Assembly: GCA_040384585.1 (NCBI GenBank)
Contig: JAZKJD010000015.1
Span: 62,001 to 126,000 of the forward strand
DNA: 64,000 nt
Direction: 5' to 3'
Source: JAZKJD01 sp040384585
Lineage (GTDB): Bacteria; Pseudomonadota; Gammaproteobacteria; Diplorickettsiales; Diplorickettsiaceae
Positions 24,343 through 31,865 of this stretch are shown here, in pieces. Numbering within the stretch: position 1 is the first letter of the stretch; each line of letters opens with the position of its first letter. A program made the position numbers and the translations under genes. The notes under the pieces were generated by a model. It had not been told where the DNA came from, did no database searches, and saw only the letters and a list, made by a program, of their open reading frames with translations.

Positions 24343-25710
24343 TTAAATTGTTTGTGCAAGTTCAATCGCATAACCTAAATAATTCGCAGGGGTTAAATCA
24401 AATAATCGTTGCCTTGCTTCTTCTGGAAGAGGAAGTCCGCAAATAAACTGGTGTAAAGTTTCTTGATTCAATTTTTTTCCACGCGTTAATGCTTTTAGTT
24501 GTTCATAGGGCATTTTGGCGCCATATCTTCTCAAAACGGTTTGAATGGCTTCGGCGAGTATTTCCCAATGTTGATTGAGATCCTCTGCTAATCTTGCTTC
24601 ATCGATAGCGACTTTTTCCAGACCGGCCAATAGATTTTTATAAGCAATTAGACTATGGGAAAAAGCAACGCCCAAATTACGCAGCAGAGTAGAGTCTCTT
24701 AAATCTCTTTGCCAACGTGAGATAGGTAAGGTATTAGAAAAATGCTGATACAAGCTATTGGCTAAACTGAGATTGCCTTCTGCGTTTTCAAAATCGATGG
24801 GATTTATTTTATGCGGCATCGTCGAAGAGCCCGTTTCTTCTGCTTTGGATTTTTGTGTAAAATAACCCAGTGAAATATATCCCCACATATCGGCAGATAG
24901 ATCGATTAAGATCGTATTAATGCGCTTTAGCGCATCACAATATTCGGCGATATAATCATGGGGTTCGATTTGTGTAGTTAAAGGATTCCAAGTTAATCCA
25001 AGACTTTCAACAAATTGTTTTGAAATTTCAGGCCATGCGATATCTGGATAAGCGACACGATGCGCGTTGTAGTTACCAATCGCACCATTACATTTACCAC
25101 GAAGTAAAATATTAGAAAACTGTTCAAGTTGGGTCGTTAAACGGAATACAAAATTGGCTAGTTCTTTACCCATGGTGGTGGGTATGGCGGCTTGTCCATG
25201 GGTTCTAGCCATCATGGCTTGTTTGGCATAGCGCTTAGCTAAGATTTTTAACTGCGTTAAAAGTTTTTGAATAAAAGGAACTAAACAATTTTCGCGGGCT
25301 TCTTTGAGCATCAAGGCATAGGCTAGATTGTTAATATCTTCAGATGTGCAAGCGAAATGAATGAATTCTCTGCTATCTTGTAGTTCTAGAGTTCCTTTTA
25401 TTTTTTCTTTTAAAAAATACTCAACAGCTTTGATGTCATGGTTAGTCGTGGCTTCTAAGGCTTTAATCTGTTTTGCATCATTATCATTAAAATCTTTGAT
25501 AAGTGTATTGAGTTGTTGCTGTGTTTTTTCTGAGAAAGGTCCAATTTCTTTGATATCAGCGTAGTTTGCCAGTGTTTGTAACCAGCGTATCTCGACTAAT
25601 ACTCTAAAGCGAAATAAACCATATTCACTAAATATTGGACGTAATTCCGTTGTTTTATCGAAATAACGTCCATCGACAGGGGATATCGCGGTTAAGGGAT
25701 TTAATTGCAC
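24343..25710 (-). CDS. purB: adenylosuccinate lyase
   Basis: Cleaves SAICAR in IMP synthesis and adenylosuccinate in AMP synthesis, releasing fumarate. 455 residues, the gammaproteobacterial length. Seen: the start NPLTAISPVDGRYFDKT (residues 3-19), HDIKAVEYFLKEK, FIHFACTSEDINN with the active-site region, MARTHGQAAIPTTMGKE, and the superfamily signature GSSTMPHKINPIDFEN at about residue 290. The next gene upstream is hpf, 29 bp away on the same strand. Confidence 0.97.
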   Translation of the reverse strand: MQLNPLTAISPVDGRYFDKTTELRPIFSEYGLFRFRVLVEIRWLQTLANYADIKEIGPFSEKTQQQLNTLIKDFNDNDAKQIKALEATTNHDIKAVEYFLKEKIKGTLELQDSREFIHFACTSEDINNLAYALMLKEARENCLVPFIQKLLTQLKILAKRYAKQAMMARTHGQAAIPTTMGKELANFVFRLTTQLEQFSNILLRGKCNGAIGNYNAHRVAYPDIAWPEISKQFVESLGLTWNPLTTQIEPHDYIAEYCDALKRINTILIDLSADMWGYISLGYFTQKSKAEETGSSTMPHKINPIDFENAEGNLSLANSLYQHFSNTLPISRWQRDLRDSTLLRNLGVAFSHSLIAYKNLLAGLEKVAIDEARLAEDLNQHWEILAEAIQTVLRRYGAKMPYEQLKALTRGKKLNQETLHQFICGLPLPEEARQRLFDLTPANYLGYAIELAQTI

Positions 25711-25739
25711 AATAGTCTCGATAGTTAAAGTTTAGAAGT

Positions 25740-26069
25740 CTATTCTTCGGAATCTTCACCATACTTTTCCGATTTATCTCGTCGTTTTTCTTTTTCTTTT
25801 TGTTTATGCTTGTTGATTTGTAATTCAATTTTGTCGATTAAATCATCAATCGTCGCATATAAATCTTCAGATTCCGCACGCGCATAAAATTCTGTGCCAT
25901 GGGCATGCACTAAGGCTTTGGCAACTTGTTCTAAGTTTTCTAGGCTCAGGGTTACATGGATTTCGGTTGTTTTCGTGGTAATACGTTCTAATCGCTTACA
26001 TTTATCAACTATGTATTGTTTCAATGCATCCGTGACTTCTATCCCATCATTTGTAATAGTAATTTGCAT
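25740..26069 (-). CDS. hpf: ribosome hibernation-promoting factor (HPF/RaiA family)
   Basis: Binds the 30S decoding region in stationary phase and supports 70S/100S hibernation. 109 residues; short-type HPF with a Lys/Glu-rich C-terminal tail. Family features: MQITITNDGIEVTDALKQY (residues 1-19), KCKRLERIT, VTLSLENLEQVAKALVHAHG and YATIDDLIDKIELQINKHK. The tail KEKEKRRDKSEKYGEDSEE is longer than in E. coli HPF. It may be co-transcribed with purB. Confidence 0.93.
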   Translation of the reverse strand: MQITITNDGIEVTDALKQYIVDKCKRLERITTKTTEIHVTLSLENLEQVAKALVHAHGTEFYARAESEDLYATIDDLIDKIELQINKHKQKEKEKRRDKSEKYGEDSEE

Positions 26070-26184
26070 AAGGACCTCTTTTCATACTTGAATTTTATCA
26101 GTTTTCCATCGTCAGAGTATATCCTAGCTTGAACTTCTAAAACAGGGAGGTGCTCTTTACGCAGTACAAAAATTAAAAATAGAC

Positions 26185-26279
26185 CGTCATGGCGAGGCCG
26201 AAACGTCAGTGAGGCCGTGACCATCCAGAAAAAATTAAGCGTTTCACGGGATTGCCGCGCGCTATGCGCTGCAATGACG
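26185..26279. repeat. family F palindromic repeat
   Basis: CGTCATGGCGAGG at the left and GCAATGACG at the right with inner GC-rich arms (GATTGCCGCGCGC; GCCGTGACCATCC). This GTCAT-GCGAGG...GCAATGAC type of repeat is widespread in intracellular bacteria. An A-like end (GCAGTACAAAAATTAAAAA) lies directly to its left at about 26160-26179. The rest of the 380-bp gap before the next gene (26070-26451) shows no coding region. Confidence 0.65.
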
Positions 26280-26451
26280 AAAAATGCTTTACTACCGCCT
26301 AAAATAAAAATTAATTGTTTTTTCAATAGTACCAAAACGGAACGTTGACAGCGTCTTTACTTGAGGTTTATTCTACATTTTACAAAGTTTTTTCAATTTT
26401 AACGCGAACATTCTGCGTCAATCTGTAACAGAAAAAAGGGGAGAAAAAAAT

Positions 26452-28626
26452 ATGAATGTGTTTCCTAAAGAATTTATTAAGGAATTATACACATCCATTG
26501 AACAACATAAAGGGAAATTGAATCCTCTTCTAGGGACTTGCACAGCTATAAAAAATGCTAATAACCTTATCGGTGCAGTTAAAGCAATTCAGCATAAGTC
26601 AGTACCATTTACTGGAGTTTTTACAGCTTTAAATAATTATCACGCTGCCACATCTGCTGATATAGATAACAAAAAAGGATCCGCTGATGCTAATAAGAAA
26701 GCAATAAGAGAAAAGTTGTATATCGACCTTGCTAATAAAATAATCGGTAAAGTTAGTAAGGTGTTATTGGACCCAATTATAAAAAACAAGAAATCGGAAT
26801 ACGAAAACCAACTAAAAAGCTTGTGTCAATCCATTTTTTCCTCTTTCGAAGATTTAAGTGTACCACCGTTGGTGGAAGAAATGAAAAAAACGAAAGAAGA
26901 GATTTCTATTTTTTTTGACACTGCTTTGGTATCGAATGACACTGTATTTAGTAGAAAACTTAGCGCTTTATCAGCAAAGGAATTACCACAATGTTCTCAA
27001 CAGGGAAGAAGTGAAGCAACAACAGTGACTGATGTGCACCACCAGCCAGAAATGCTGGATAAGCAAAGTCCTTCGGAGGCGCCGCCGCCGCCTTACTTCG
27101 CTGTAGATCCATCAACTCCTCAGCAGCCAGCGTTTAATCCGGATTATAATCTACTGTCATATACAGAAAGACCTGTACCGGGAGCGATAAGGACGGAAAA
27201 TCCTATACAAGGAGGTCCAAGGGCAGCATCCCCTGTAAGTTATAATGGAAATGGAAAGAATAGTGGTGGAGATCTGTCAGATAGACTTCTTCTTTTTCAG
27301 AAGAAAAAAAAACAAAATATTGCTGAGGATTGTCAGTCTATCGATATAGGAAATATACTCTCTAACTTGGAATCTAAATTTTCAGTTGCAATACCTGATT
27401 TCCTTAAGAAAAAATCAGGTGGAGTTCGAGTTCGTGCACTTACCAAAAAGTGTCTTAAGAATCTTTCTGCTAGCGATGTCCCACTAGAACAGCCTAATAC
27501 GTCTAAAGGTCAAGAGCAATTTGAAAAGTATGAAATACCTACTGCAATAGTGGAAGTAGAAGCCGATCGTAGAACATGGAATAAATTTATGGATTCCCCC
27601 GTGGGAGGGTTTTACAAAAAAGAGGATAAGATTGGCGACCCTATCCCTGCGGGTACTTCACTAAAGGGGTTGATTTCTTCTGTTTTCGCTAGAATGAAAA
27701 TGCAGATTATAGGTCCTGACAACTTATTTTTTTCCAGCTTGCAGAAAAGTTGCTTGTTAGCTGCATCTCTTCTTTCTCCTGCGGATTCAATTACAGAAGA
27801 AAAGAGGGCAGTAATCACTTATGAAAAATCTGATAAAGAAACTTATTCTTTTGTCATGGTTTTAGAGCATCAAACAAATCCTGATGGTGAGTTTTTTTAT
27901 AGGCTAAAAGATTATAAGGTGCTAGTTGGTGCAGGCGAAGCTTTTGTTATGGATTCGGCGTGCCTTGCCGTTACTTCGATTAAAAATGATGGATTAGATG
28001 AGTTGTTGAAAGCTAGCAGTATGGAGAATGAGTCGGGAAAAATAGCTGCTGCCGCAGTACATCATTTATGTAACGAGCATTATATTGTTATAAATGCGGA
28101 GTTACAAAAGGAAAAATCTACACAGCTGTCTTCTACCCCTGTGAAATTAATCGCAAGAGGAGGTGACAGTTGGTCATCTAATGATGATGATCTTGAGTAC
28201 GTTGAGGACGTTGAGTGCGACAGCGCAGTAGATGATGATCATCTTATACCTTTAATCAGTGATATGCAGACCGTTTCTTGTGCTACGCAAGCACTTAACA
28301 AAAGCGATAAGACTGCAGAGGGAAAATATCAACTTTTAAATGCAACTGTCTTAGGAATTAAATTAGAAACTTTACTTTCTGAGGCAAGGATAGAAAAAAT
28401 ACTTCGAAACTCATCACTAGAATTGCTTGAGAAAGAAGCTGGAAAATGTCTAGAAGGCTCTGTGGAGCGCCTAAAAATCGCAACTGGGTTATCTGGTCTA
28501 TTTTTTCATGGAAAACATGAGGCTACACAAGGGACTACTTTTCAAGCTTGGCTTGCTAAAACAGCAGAGACAGCATCATCTAGAGAAGGAGACAACAACA
28601 CCGGTGGAGTTTTATATCGGAGATAA
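26452..28626 (+). CDS. 724-residue orphan protein with PPPPY motif, candidate effector
   Basis: Not recognised. Ribosome site AAGGGGAG precedes the ATG. No signal peptide. N-terminal helical region (1-150) contains LNPLLGTCTAIKNANNLIG, similar to a motif in the ankyrin protein at 16313. A Pro-rich linker spans about 205-260 with PPPPY at residues 211-215 (PPxY, the core WW-domain ligand) and SAPPPPYF-like context. A central alpha/beta region (about 350-560) includes TYSFVMVLEHQTNPDGEFFY. An acidic patch SSNDDDLEYVEDVECDS lies near 580. Length, modular form and eukaryotic-type motif suggest a secreted effector; this is inference. Confidence 0.7.
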   Translation: MNVFPKEFIKELYTSIEQHKGKLNPLLGTCTAIKNANNLIGAVKAIQHKSVPFTGVFTALNNYHAATSADIDNKKGSADANKKAIREKLYIDLANKIIGKVSKVLLDPIIKNKKSEYENQLKSLCQSIFSSFEDLSVPPLVEEMKKTKEEISIFFDTALVSNDTVFSRKLSALSAKELPQCSQQGRSEATTVTDVHHQPEMLDKQSPSEAPPPPYFAVDPSTPQQPAFNPDYNLLSYTERPVPGAIRTENPIQGGPRAASPVSYNGNGKNSGGDLSDRLLLFQKKKKQNIAEDCQSIDIGNILSNLESKFSVAIPDFLKKKSGGVRVRALTKKCLKNLSASDVPLEQPNTSKGQEQFEKYEIPTAIVEVEADRRTWNKFMDSPVGGFYKKEDKIGDPIPAGTSLKGLISSVFARMKMQIIGPDNLFFSSLQKSCLLAASLLSPADSITEEKRAVITYEKSDKETYSFVMVLEHQTNPDGEFFYRLKDYKVLVGAGEAFVMDSACLAVTSIKNDGLDELLKASSMENESGKIAAAAVHHLCNEHYIVINAELQKEKSTQLSSTPVKLIARGGDSWSSNDDDLEYVEDVECDSAVDDDHLIPLISDMQTVSCATQALNKSDKTAEGKYQLLNATVLGIKLETLLSEARIEKILRNSSLELLEKEAGKCLEGSVERLKIATGLSGLFFHGKHEATQGTTFQAWLAKTAETASSREGDNNTGGVLYRR

Positions 28627-28645
28627 TTATGAGATGCGATAGATA

Positions 28646-28797
28646 TTTACAGCATTTTCATCATTATCAGGGCCATAGTCTTGTGCGGGTGACAGCAAGG
28701 TGCTCTTCTTTTTTCGACGTAAGGCGAAAAAAGAAGAGTGCCCGCTGGCAGGACCCGCACCATACCACTGGCCTAATAATAATGGAAATGCTGTAAA
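28646..28797. repeat. family A-like element A5 with long alternative arms (152 bp)
   Basis: Core motifs of family A are present (GCGGGTGACAGC, GCTGGCAGGACCCGC, arms GTGCTCTTCTTTTTTCG and CGAAAAAAGAAGAGTGC). The outer arms differ from all other copies: TTTACAGCATTTTCATCATT at the left pairs with AATGATAATGG-type sequence ending GGAAATGCTGTAAA at the right over about 45 bp. It lies between the convergent ends of the 724-residue gene and lptB, where it could stop transcription from both sides. No target duplication was found. Confidence 0.75.
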
Positions 28798-28799
28798 AA

Positions 28800-29525
28800 T
28801 TAAAGATCAAACTCATGGCCCAAGTAAACTTCTCGTACCCGTTGATTATTCAAGACTTCTTTGGGCGAGCCGGCATAGATGGTCTCGCCTTCGCTGACAA
28901 TATACGCACGTTTGCAAATCGTTAGCGTTTCACGAACGTTATGATCGGTAATCAATACACCGATACCACGATGGCTGAGGTGGGTGATCATACGTTTAAT
29001 ATCAACAACCGAGATGGGATCAATGCCTGCAAAGGGTTCGTCAAGTAACATGAATTTTGGTTCCATGGCTAAGGCGCGTGCAATTTCTACACGTCGCCGT
29101 TCTCCGCCGGATAGACTTATTCCTAAGGTGTCGCGGATATGGCTGATGTGGAATTCATGAAGTAAGTTTTCTAAGTGTTGTTTACCTTGTTTTTTCGTGA
29201 GATCCTTACGTAATTGTAGAATAGCAAGAATATTATCTGCAACGCTTAGTTTGCGAAATATGGAGGGCTCTTGTGGTAAATAGCCGATGCCGGCTTTTGC
29301 ACGGCTGTGCATAGGCAGATGGGTGATATTACGATTATCGAGTAGAATTTTTCCTTGAGCGCTTTCAATTAAGCCAACGATAAGATAAAAACTCGTTGTT
29401 TTTCCTGCCCCGTTCGGGCCTAATAAACCAACGACTTCACCCGGTTCTACTTCTAGGGAAACATTTTTGACAACAACCCGGCCATGATAACGTTTTGCCA
29501 AATTGATGGCTTGTAGTTTATTCAT
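28800..29525 (-). CDS. lptB: LPS export ABC transporter ATP-binding protein LptB
   Basis: ATPase that powers LPS extraction from the inner membrane by LptFG. 241 residues. Walker A GPNGAGKTT (residues 36-44), Q-loop GYLPQEPSIF, signature LSGGERRRVEIARAL, Walker B FMLLDEPFAGIDP, and H-loop LITDHNVRETL. Its ATG overlaps the lptA stop (ATGA), so it is the last gene of the kdsD-lptC-lptA-lptB run. lptF and lptG are not in this window. Confidence 0.97.
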   Translation of the reverse strand: MNKLQAINLAKRYHGRVVVKNVSLEVEPGEVVGLLGPNGAGKTTSFYLIVGLIESAQGKILLDNRNITHLPMHSRAKAGIGYLPQEPSIFRKLSVADNILAILQLRKDLTKKQGKQHLENLLHEFHISHIRDTLGISLSGGERRRVEIARALAMEPKFMLLDEPFAGIDPISVVDIKRMITHLSHRGIGVLITDHNVRETLTICKRAYIVSEGETIYAGSPKEVLNNQRVREVYLGHEFDL

Positions 29526-30196
29526 AAGTGTAGTGTCTGCAGTGGAGCCAGTAGAATTTGAGTATGTCCTTTTCTAGAGGAAGGTGAACCCACCGTTTTT
29601 TTCTTAAAATCATAATTAATGTGTGGCCCTTGGAAATGGTTTTGACCCTGGATAATTTGTGCATCTCCTACGGCTTCTAAGTAATCTTTCAGAGGATAAT
29701 AATAGATCGTGTTTCCCGTGGCAATTAACTTTGGGCGCTTGTGAAAGACAAGAGAGTGATAAATTGCTGGATGGCCTATGGCAACAATCTTAACGATTTC
29801 GCCTTCTTGGTTAGAGTAGCTAGTAGCGTAGTCGGCGGTGAGGACGCGAGTCCCTTGTGTTAATTTGATATGGCCTTGATAAATACCAATTTTCGTTTCA
29901 TTATTAAATAATAAGGTATCTGCTTCAAAATGTATCGTTTTATAATTATCCCCTTCGTCTTTCACGTTGTGGTGTTGTTGCACATCGGGACTCACGTGCT
30001 CATGTATTTCGTAGTCACTCCGCTCGTTCGCCCTCGTGCGCCTAAGCACAACGTGAAATCCTTTGGGTATGTCAATGCTATTTGCATAGGCAAATTCATA
30101 ATAGCAGCTGAGTATGAATAATGTGAGTGCTAAGAATAGATATTTTTTACGCCAATTTTTTTGCTTTCCTAGTAAAATTGATCGTGATTCCTGCAT
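29522..30196 (-). CDS. lptA: LPS transport periplasmic protein LptA with in-frame repeat insertion
   Basis: Periplasmic bridge protein carrying LPS between LptC and LptD. 224 residues versus about 185 in E. coli. Signal peptide residues about 1-38 (KKYLFLALTLFILSCYYEFAYA). The OstA/LptA beta-jellyroll starts near residue 85 (KTIHFEADTLLF, GHIKLTQGTRVLTADYA, ATGNTIYYYPLKDYLEAVGDAQI). Between them, residues about 42-83 (DIPKGFHVVLRRTRA...KDEGDN) are encoded entirely by a family B palindromic repeat, in frame. Mature LptA would therefore carry about 40 foreign N-terminal residues. Stop overlaps lptB start; 11 bp separate it from lptC. Confidence 0.93.
   Translation of the reverse strand: MQESRSILLGKQKNWRKKYLFLALTLFILSCYYEFAYANSIDIPKGFHVVLRRTRANERSDYEIHEHVSPDVQQHHNVKDEGDNYKTIHFEADTLLFNNETKIGIYQGHIKLTQGTRVLTADYATSYSNQEGEIVKIVAIGHPAIYHSLVFHKRPKLIATGNTIYYYPLKDYLEAVGDAQIIQGQNHFQGPHINYDFKKKTVGSPSSRKGHTQILLAPLQTLHL
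29947..30071. repeat. family B palindromic element, copy B2, inside lptA
   Basis: Arms TATCCCCTTCGTCTTTCACG and CACAACGTGAAATCCTTTGG with GTAT match B1 (11213-11338) over the full length. It lies wholly within the lptA reading frame, directly after the signal-peptide coding part, and has no stop in that frame. Confidence 0.9.
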
Positions 30197-30207
30197 CGTA
30201 ACCTCAC

Positions 30208-30777
30208 TTATTTTTTCGTAGGCTTAAGTTGTCCTTTGACTTGCGATAAGAGTTGAATGGTTTTGTTAGTAAAGTCGGCGTGTAAACCTATTGCATGGAT
30301 CTCTTGATTTGTCTGGGTGATGGTGACAGGCGCAGAGGTATCTGCAGTTTTTTCTTTAAGGTTAATCGTTAGGGTAGACGTTGTTAATGTCGATGTAGGG
30401 CTAGCATGATCCCCTTTTTTCTGTTCAAGTTTTACATGATCCCAGAGCTGTAAACGATCATTGTTTTCTTTGAGTTTGCCATAATTCGCTGAAAGTTCCC
30501 ACGATTCATTATTTTTTAAAAACAAATTAAACAGGGGTGTAGAAAGAGAAATGCTATCGTCTAAAGGGTAATGGACCGATAAAGGGGTTTTTAATTGATC
30601 ATAAAGATTGCCCTCAGTGTCCGTATGAAAAATAATGACGTTGGTGGCATAGGCGTCGGGTTGATGTCGTGTAGCAAACGGATTGGCGGGGCGAGTCAAC
30701 TGCTGCCAGGTATACCATGTTCCCAATAAAATCAGCATAATGAGAATCAGATTGATGAGTAGTGTTTTTGAAAACAT
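30208..30777 (-). CDS. lptC: LPS export periplasmic anchor protein LptC
   Basis: Bitopic inner-membrane protein that passes LPS from LptFG to LptA. 189 residues. One N-terminal membrane helix (TLLINLILIMLILLGTWYTW, residues 5-24) and a periplasmic beta-jellyroll (NPFATRHQPDAYATNVIIF, LSVHYPLDDSISLSTPLF, WELSANYGKLKENNDRLQLW). Family-typical DUF1239 layout. In many gammaproteobacteria kdsC lies between kdsD and lptC; here only 31 bp separate them. Confidence 0.93.
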   Translation of the reverse strand: MFSKTLLINLILIMLILLGTWYTWQQLTRPANPFATRHQPDAYATNVIIFHTDTEGNLYDQLKTPLSVHYPLDDSISLSTPLFNLFLKNNESWELSANYGKLKENNDRLQLWDHVKLEQKKGDHASPTSTLTTSTLTINLKEKTADTSAPVTITQTNQEIHAIGLHADFTNKTIQLLSQVKGQLKPTKK

Positions 30778-30808
30778 ACTTTTCTTTAGATGAAATAGGC
30801 TTTAGAAG

Positions 30809-31789
30809 CTATTTAATGCCTTGACTCAGAATATCATGGATATGAATAACACCCAGTGGTTTTTTTGTGGAGTTAATAATAACTAAGGTGGTGATTTTAT
30901 TATCTTCCATAACGCGTAAGGCCTCTGTTGCAAGTTGATCGGCAGCGATGGTTTTACAATTAGCGGTCATCGCTTGTTCAATCCGTGTTGACTGTAAATC
31001 TAGGCCTTGATCGATGGTACGTCGTAGATCGCCGTCTGTGAAAATACCTAAAAGTTGCTGTTCTTTATTGGTAATAACGGCCATACCTAGACGTTTTTTT
31101 GATATTTCCAATAGTGCTTGAATGACGGGAGTGCCAGCCATTACGCGAGGAATTGTGTCGCCAGTATGCATAATATCAGCGACTTTCAGTAATAAACGAC
31201 GTCCTAATTGGCCTTTTGGGTGAACTTTAGCAAAATCGTGGCGAGTAAAGCCTCGCGCATTAAGCAGTGAAACCGCAATAGCATCACCCATTACCAGCAT
31301 AGCAGTACTGCTTGAAGTGGGAGCTAATCCTAAAGGGCAGGCTTCTTCTTCGATACCAATATTTAGAGAAACAGTGGCTTGCTGAGCTAAAGTAGAATGA
31401 GGGCCACCTGTTAGAAGAATAAAAGGAATTTTTAATAATTTCAATGTAGGGAGGATGCTGATTAGCTCATCAGTTTCCCCTGAGTATGAAAGGGCTAAAA
31501 CGACATCTTTGGAATTAATCATTCCTAAATCGCCATGATTCGCTTCAGCCGCATGAACAAAAAATGCGGGACTTCCTGTGCTAGCGAGAGTGGCAGCGAT
31601 TTTGTTGCCTATGTGGCCTGATTTACCGATACCGATTACGATGATATGCCCTTCGCAATGAAAGAGTAAATCACAGGCTTTTGCAAAGCTTGGGCCGATC
31701 TGTTGCATTTGTTGCATTAAGCCATTAATCGCTTTTGCCTCAATTTTAATAACGTTGAGGCCTGAGGCGCAGAATTTTTTGCTGTTCAT
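30809..31789 (-). CDS. kdsD: D-arabinose 5-phosphate isomerase KdsD
   Basis: Converts ribulose-5-P to arabinose-5-P, the first step of Kdo synthesis. 326 residues. SIS domain (about 40-175) with VIGIGKSGHIGNKIAATLASTG, HGDLGMI, LALSYSGETDEL and PTSSSTAMLVMGDAIAV; then a pair of CBS domains (VADIMHTGDTIPRV; QAMTANCKTIAADQ). First gene of the Kdo/LPS transport operon. No kdsC phosphatase gene follows, unlike the E. coli order. Confidence 0.96.
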   Translation of the reverse strand: MNSKKFCASGLNVIKIEAKAINGLMQQMQQIGPSFAKACDLLFHCEGHIIVIGIGKSGHIGNKIAATLASTGSPAFFVHAAEANHGDLGMINSKDVVLALSYSGETDELISILPTLKLLKIPFILLTGGPHSTLAQQATVSLNIGIEEEACPLGLAPTSSSTAMLVMGDAIAVSLLNARGFTRHDFAKVHPKGQLGRRLLLKVADIMHTGDTIPRVMAGTPVIQALLEISKKRLGMAVITNKEQQLLGIFTDGDLRRTIDQGLDLQSTRIEQAMTANCKTIAADQLATEALRVMEDNKITTLVIINSTKKPLGVIHIHDILSQGIK

Positions 31790-31828
31790 AGTCTTGATAA
31801 TGTCAGTGTAGATTTTTTGGCAGTGTTC

Positions 31829-31865
31829 TAGGGTGTCTCATCTTCGCTGAATGACGATACACCTA
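31829..31865. repeat. family C short hairpin fragment
   Basis: TAGGGTGTCTCATCTTCGCTGA followed by ATGACGATACACCTA: two C-family ends facing each other without the middle. Its last three bases are, on the minus strand, the TAG stop codon of the ABC ATPase gene. Confidence 0.65.
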
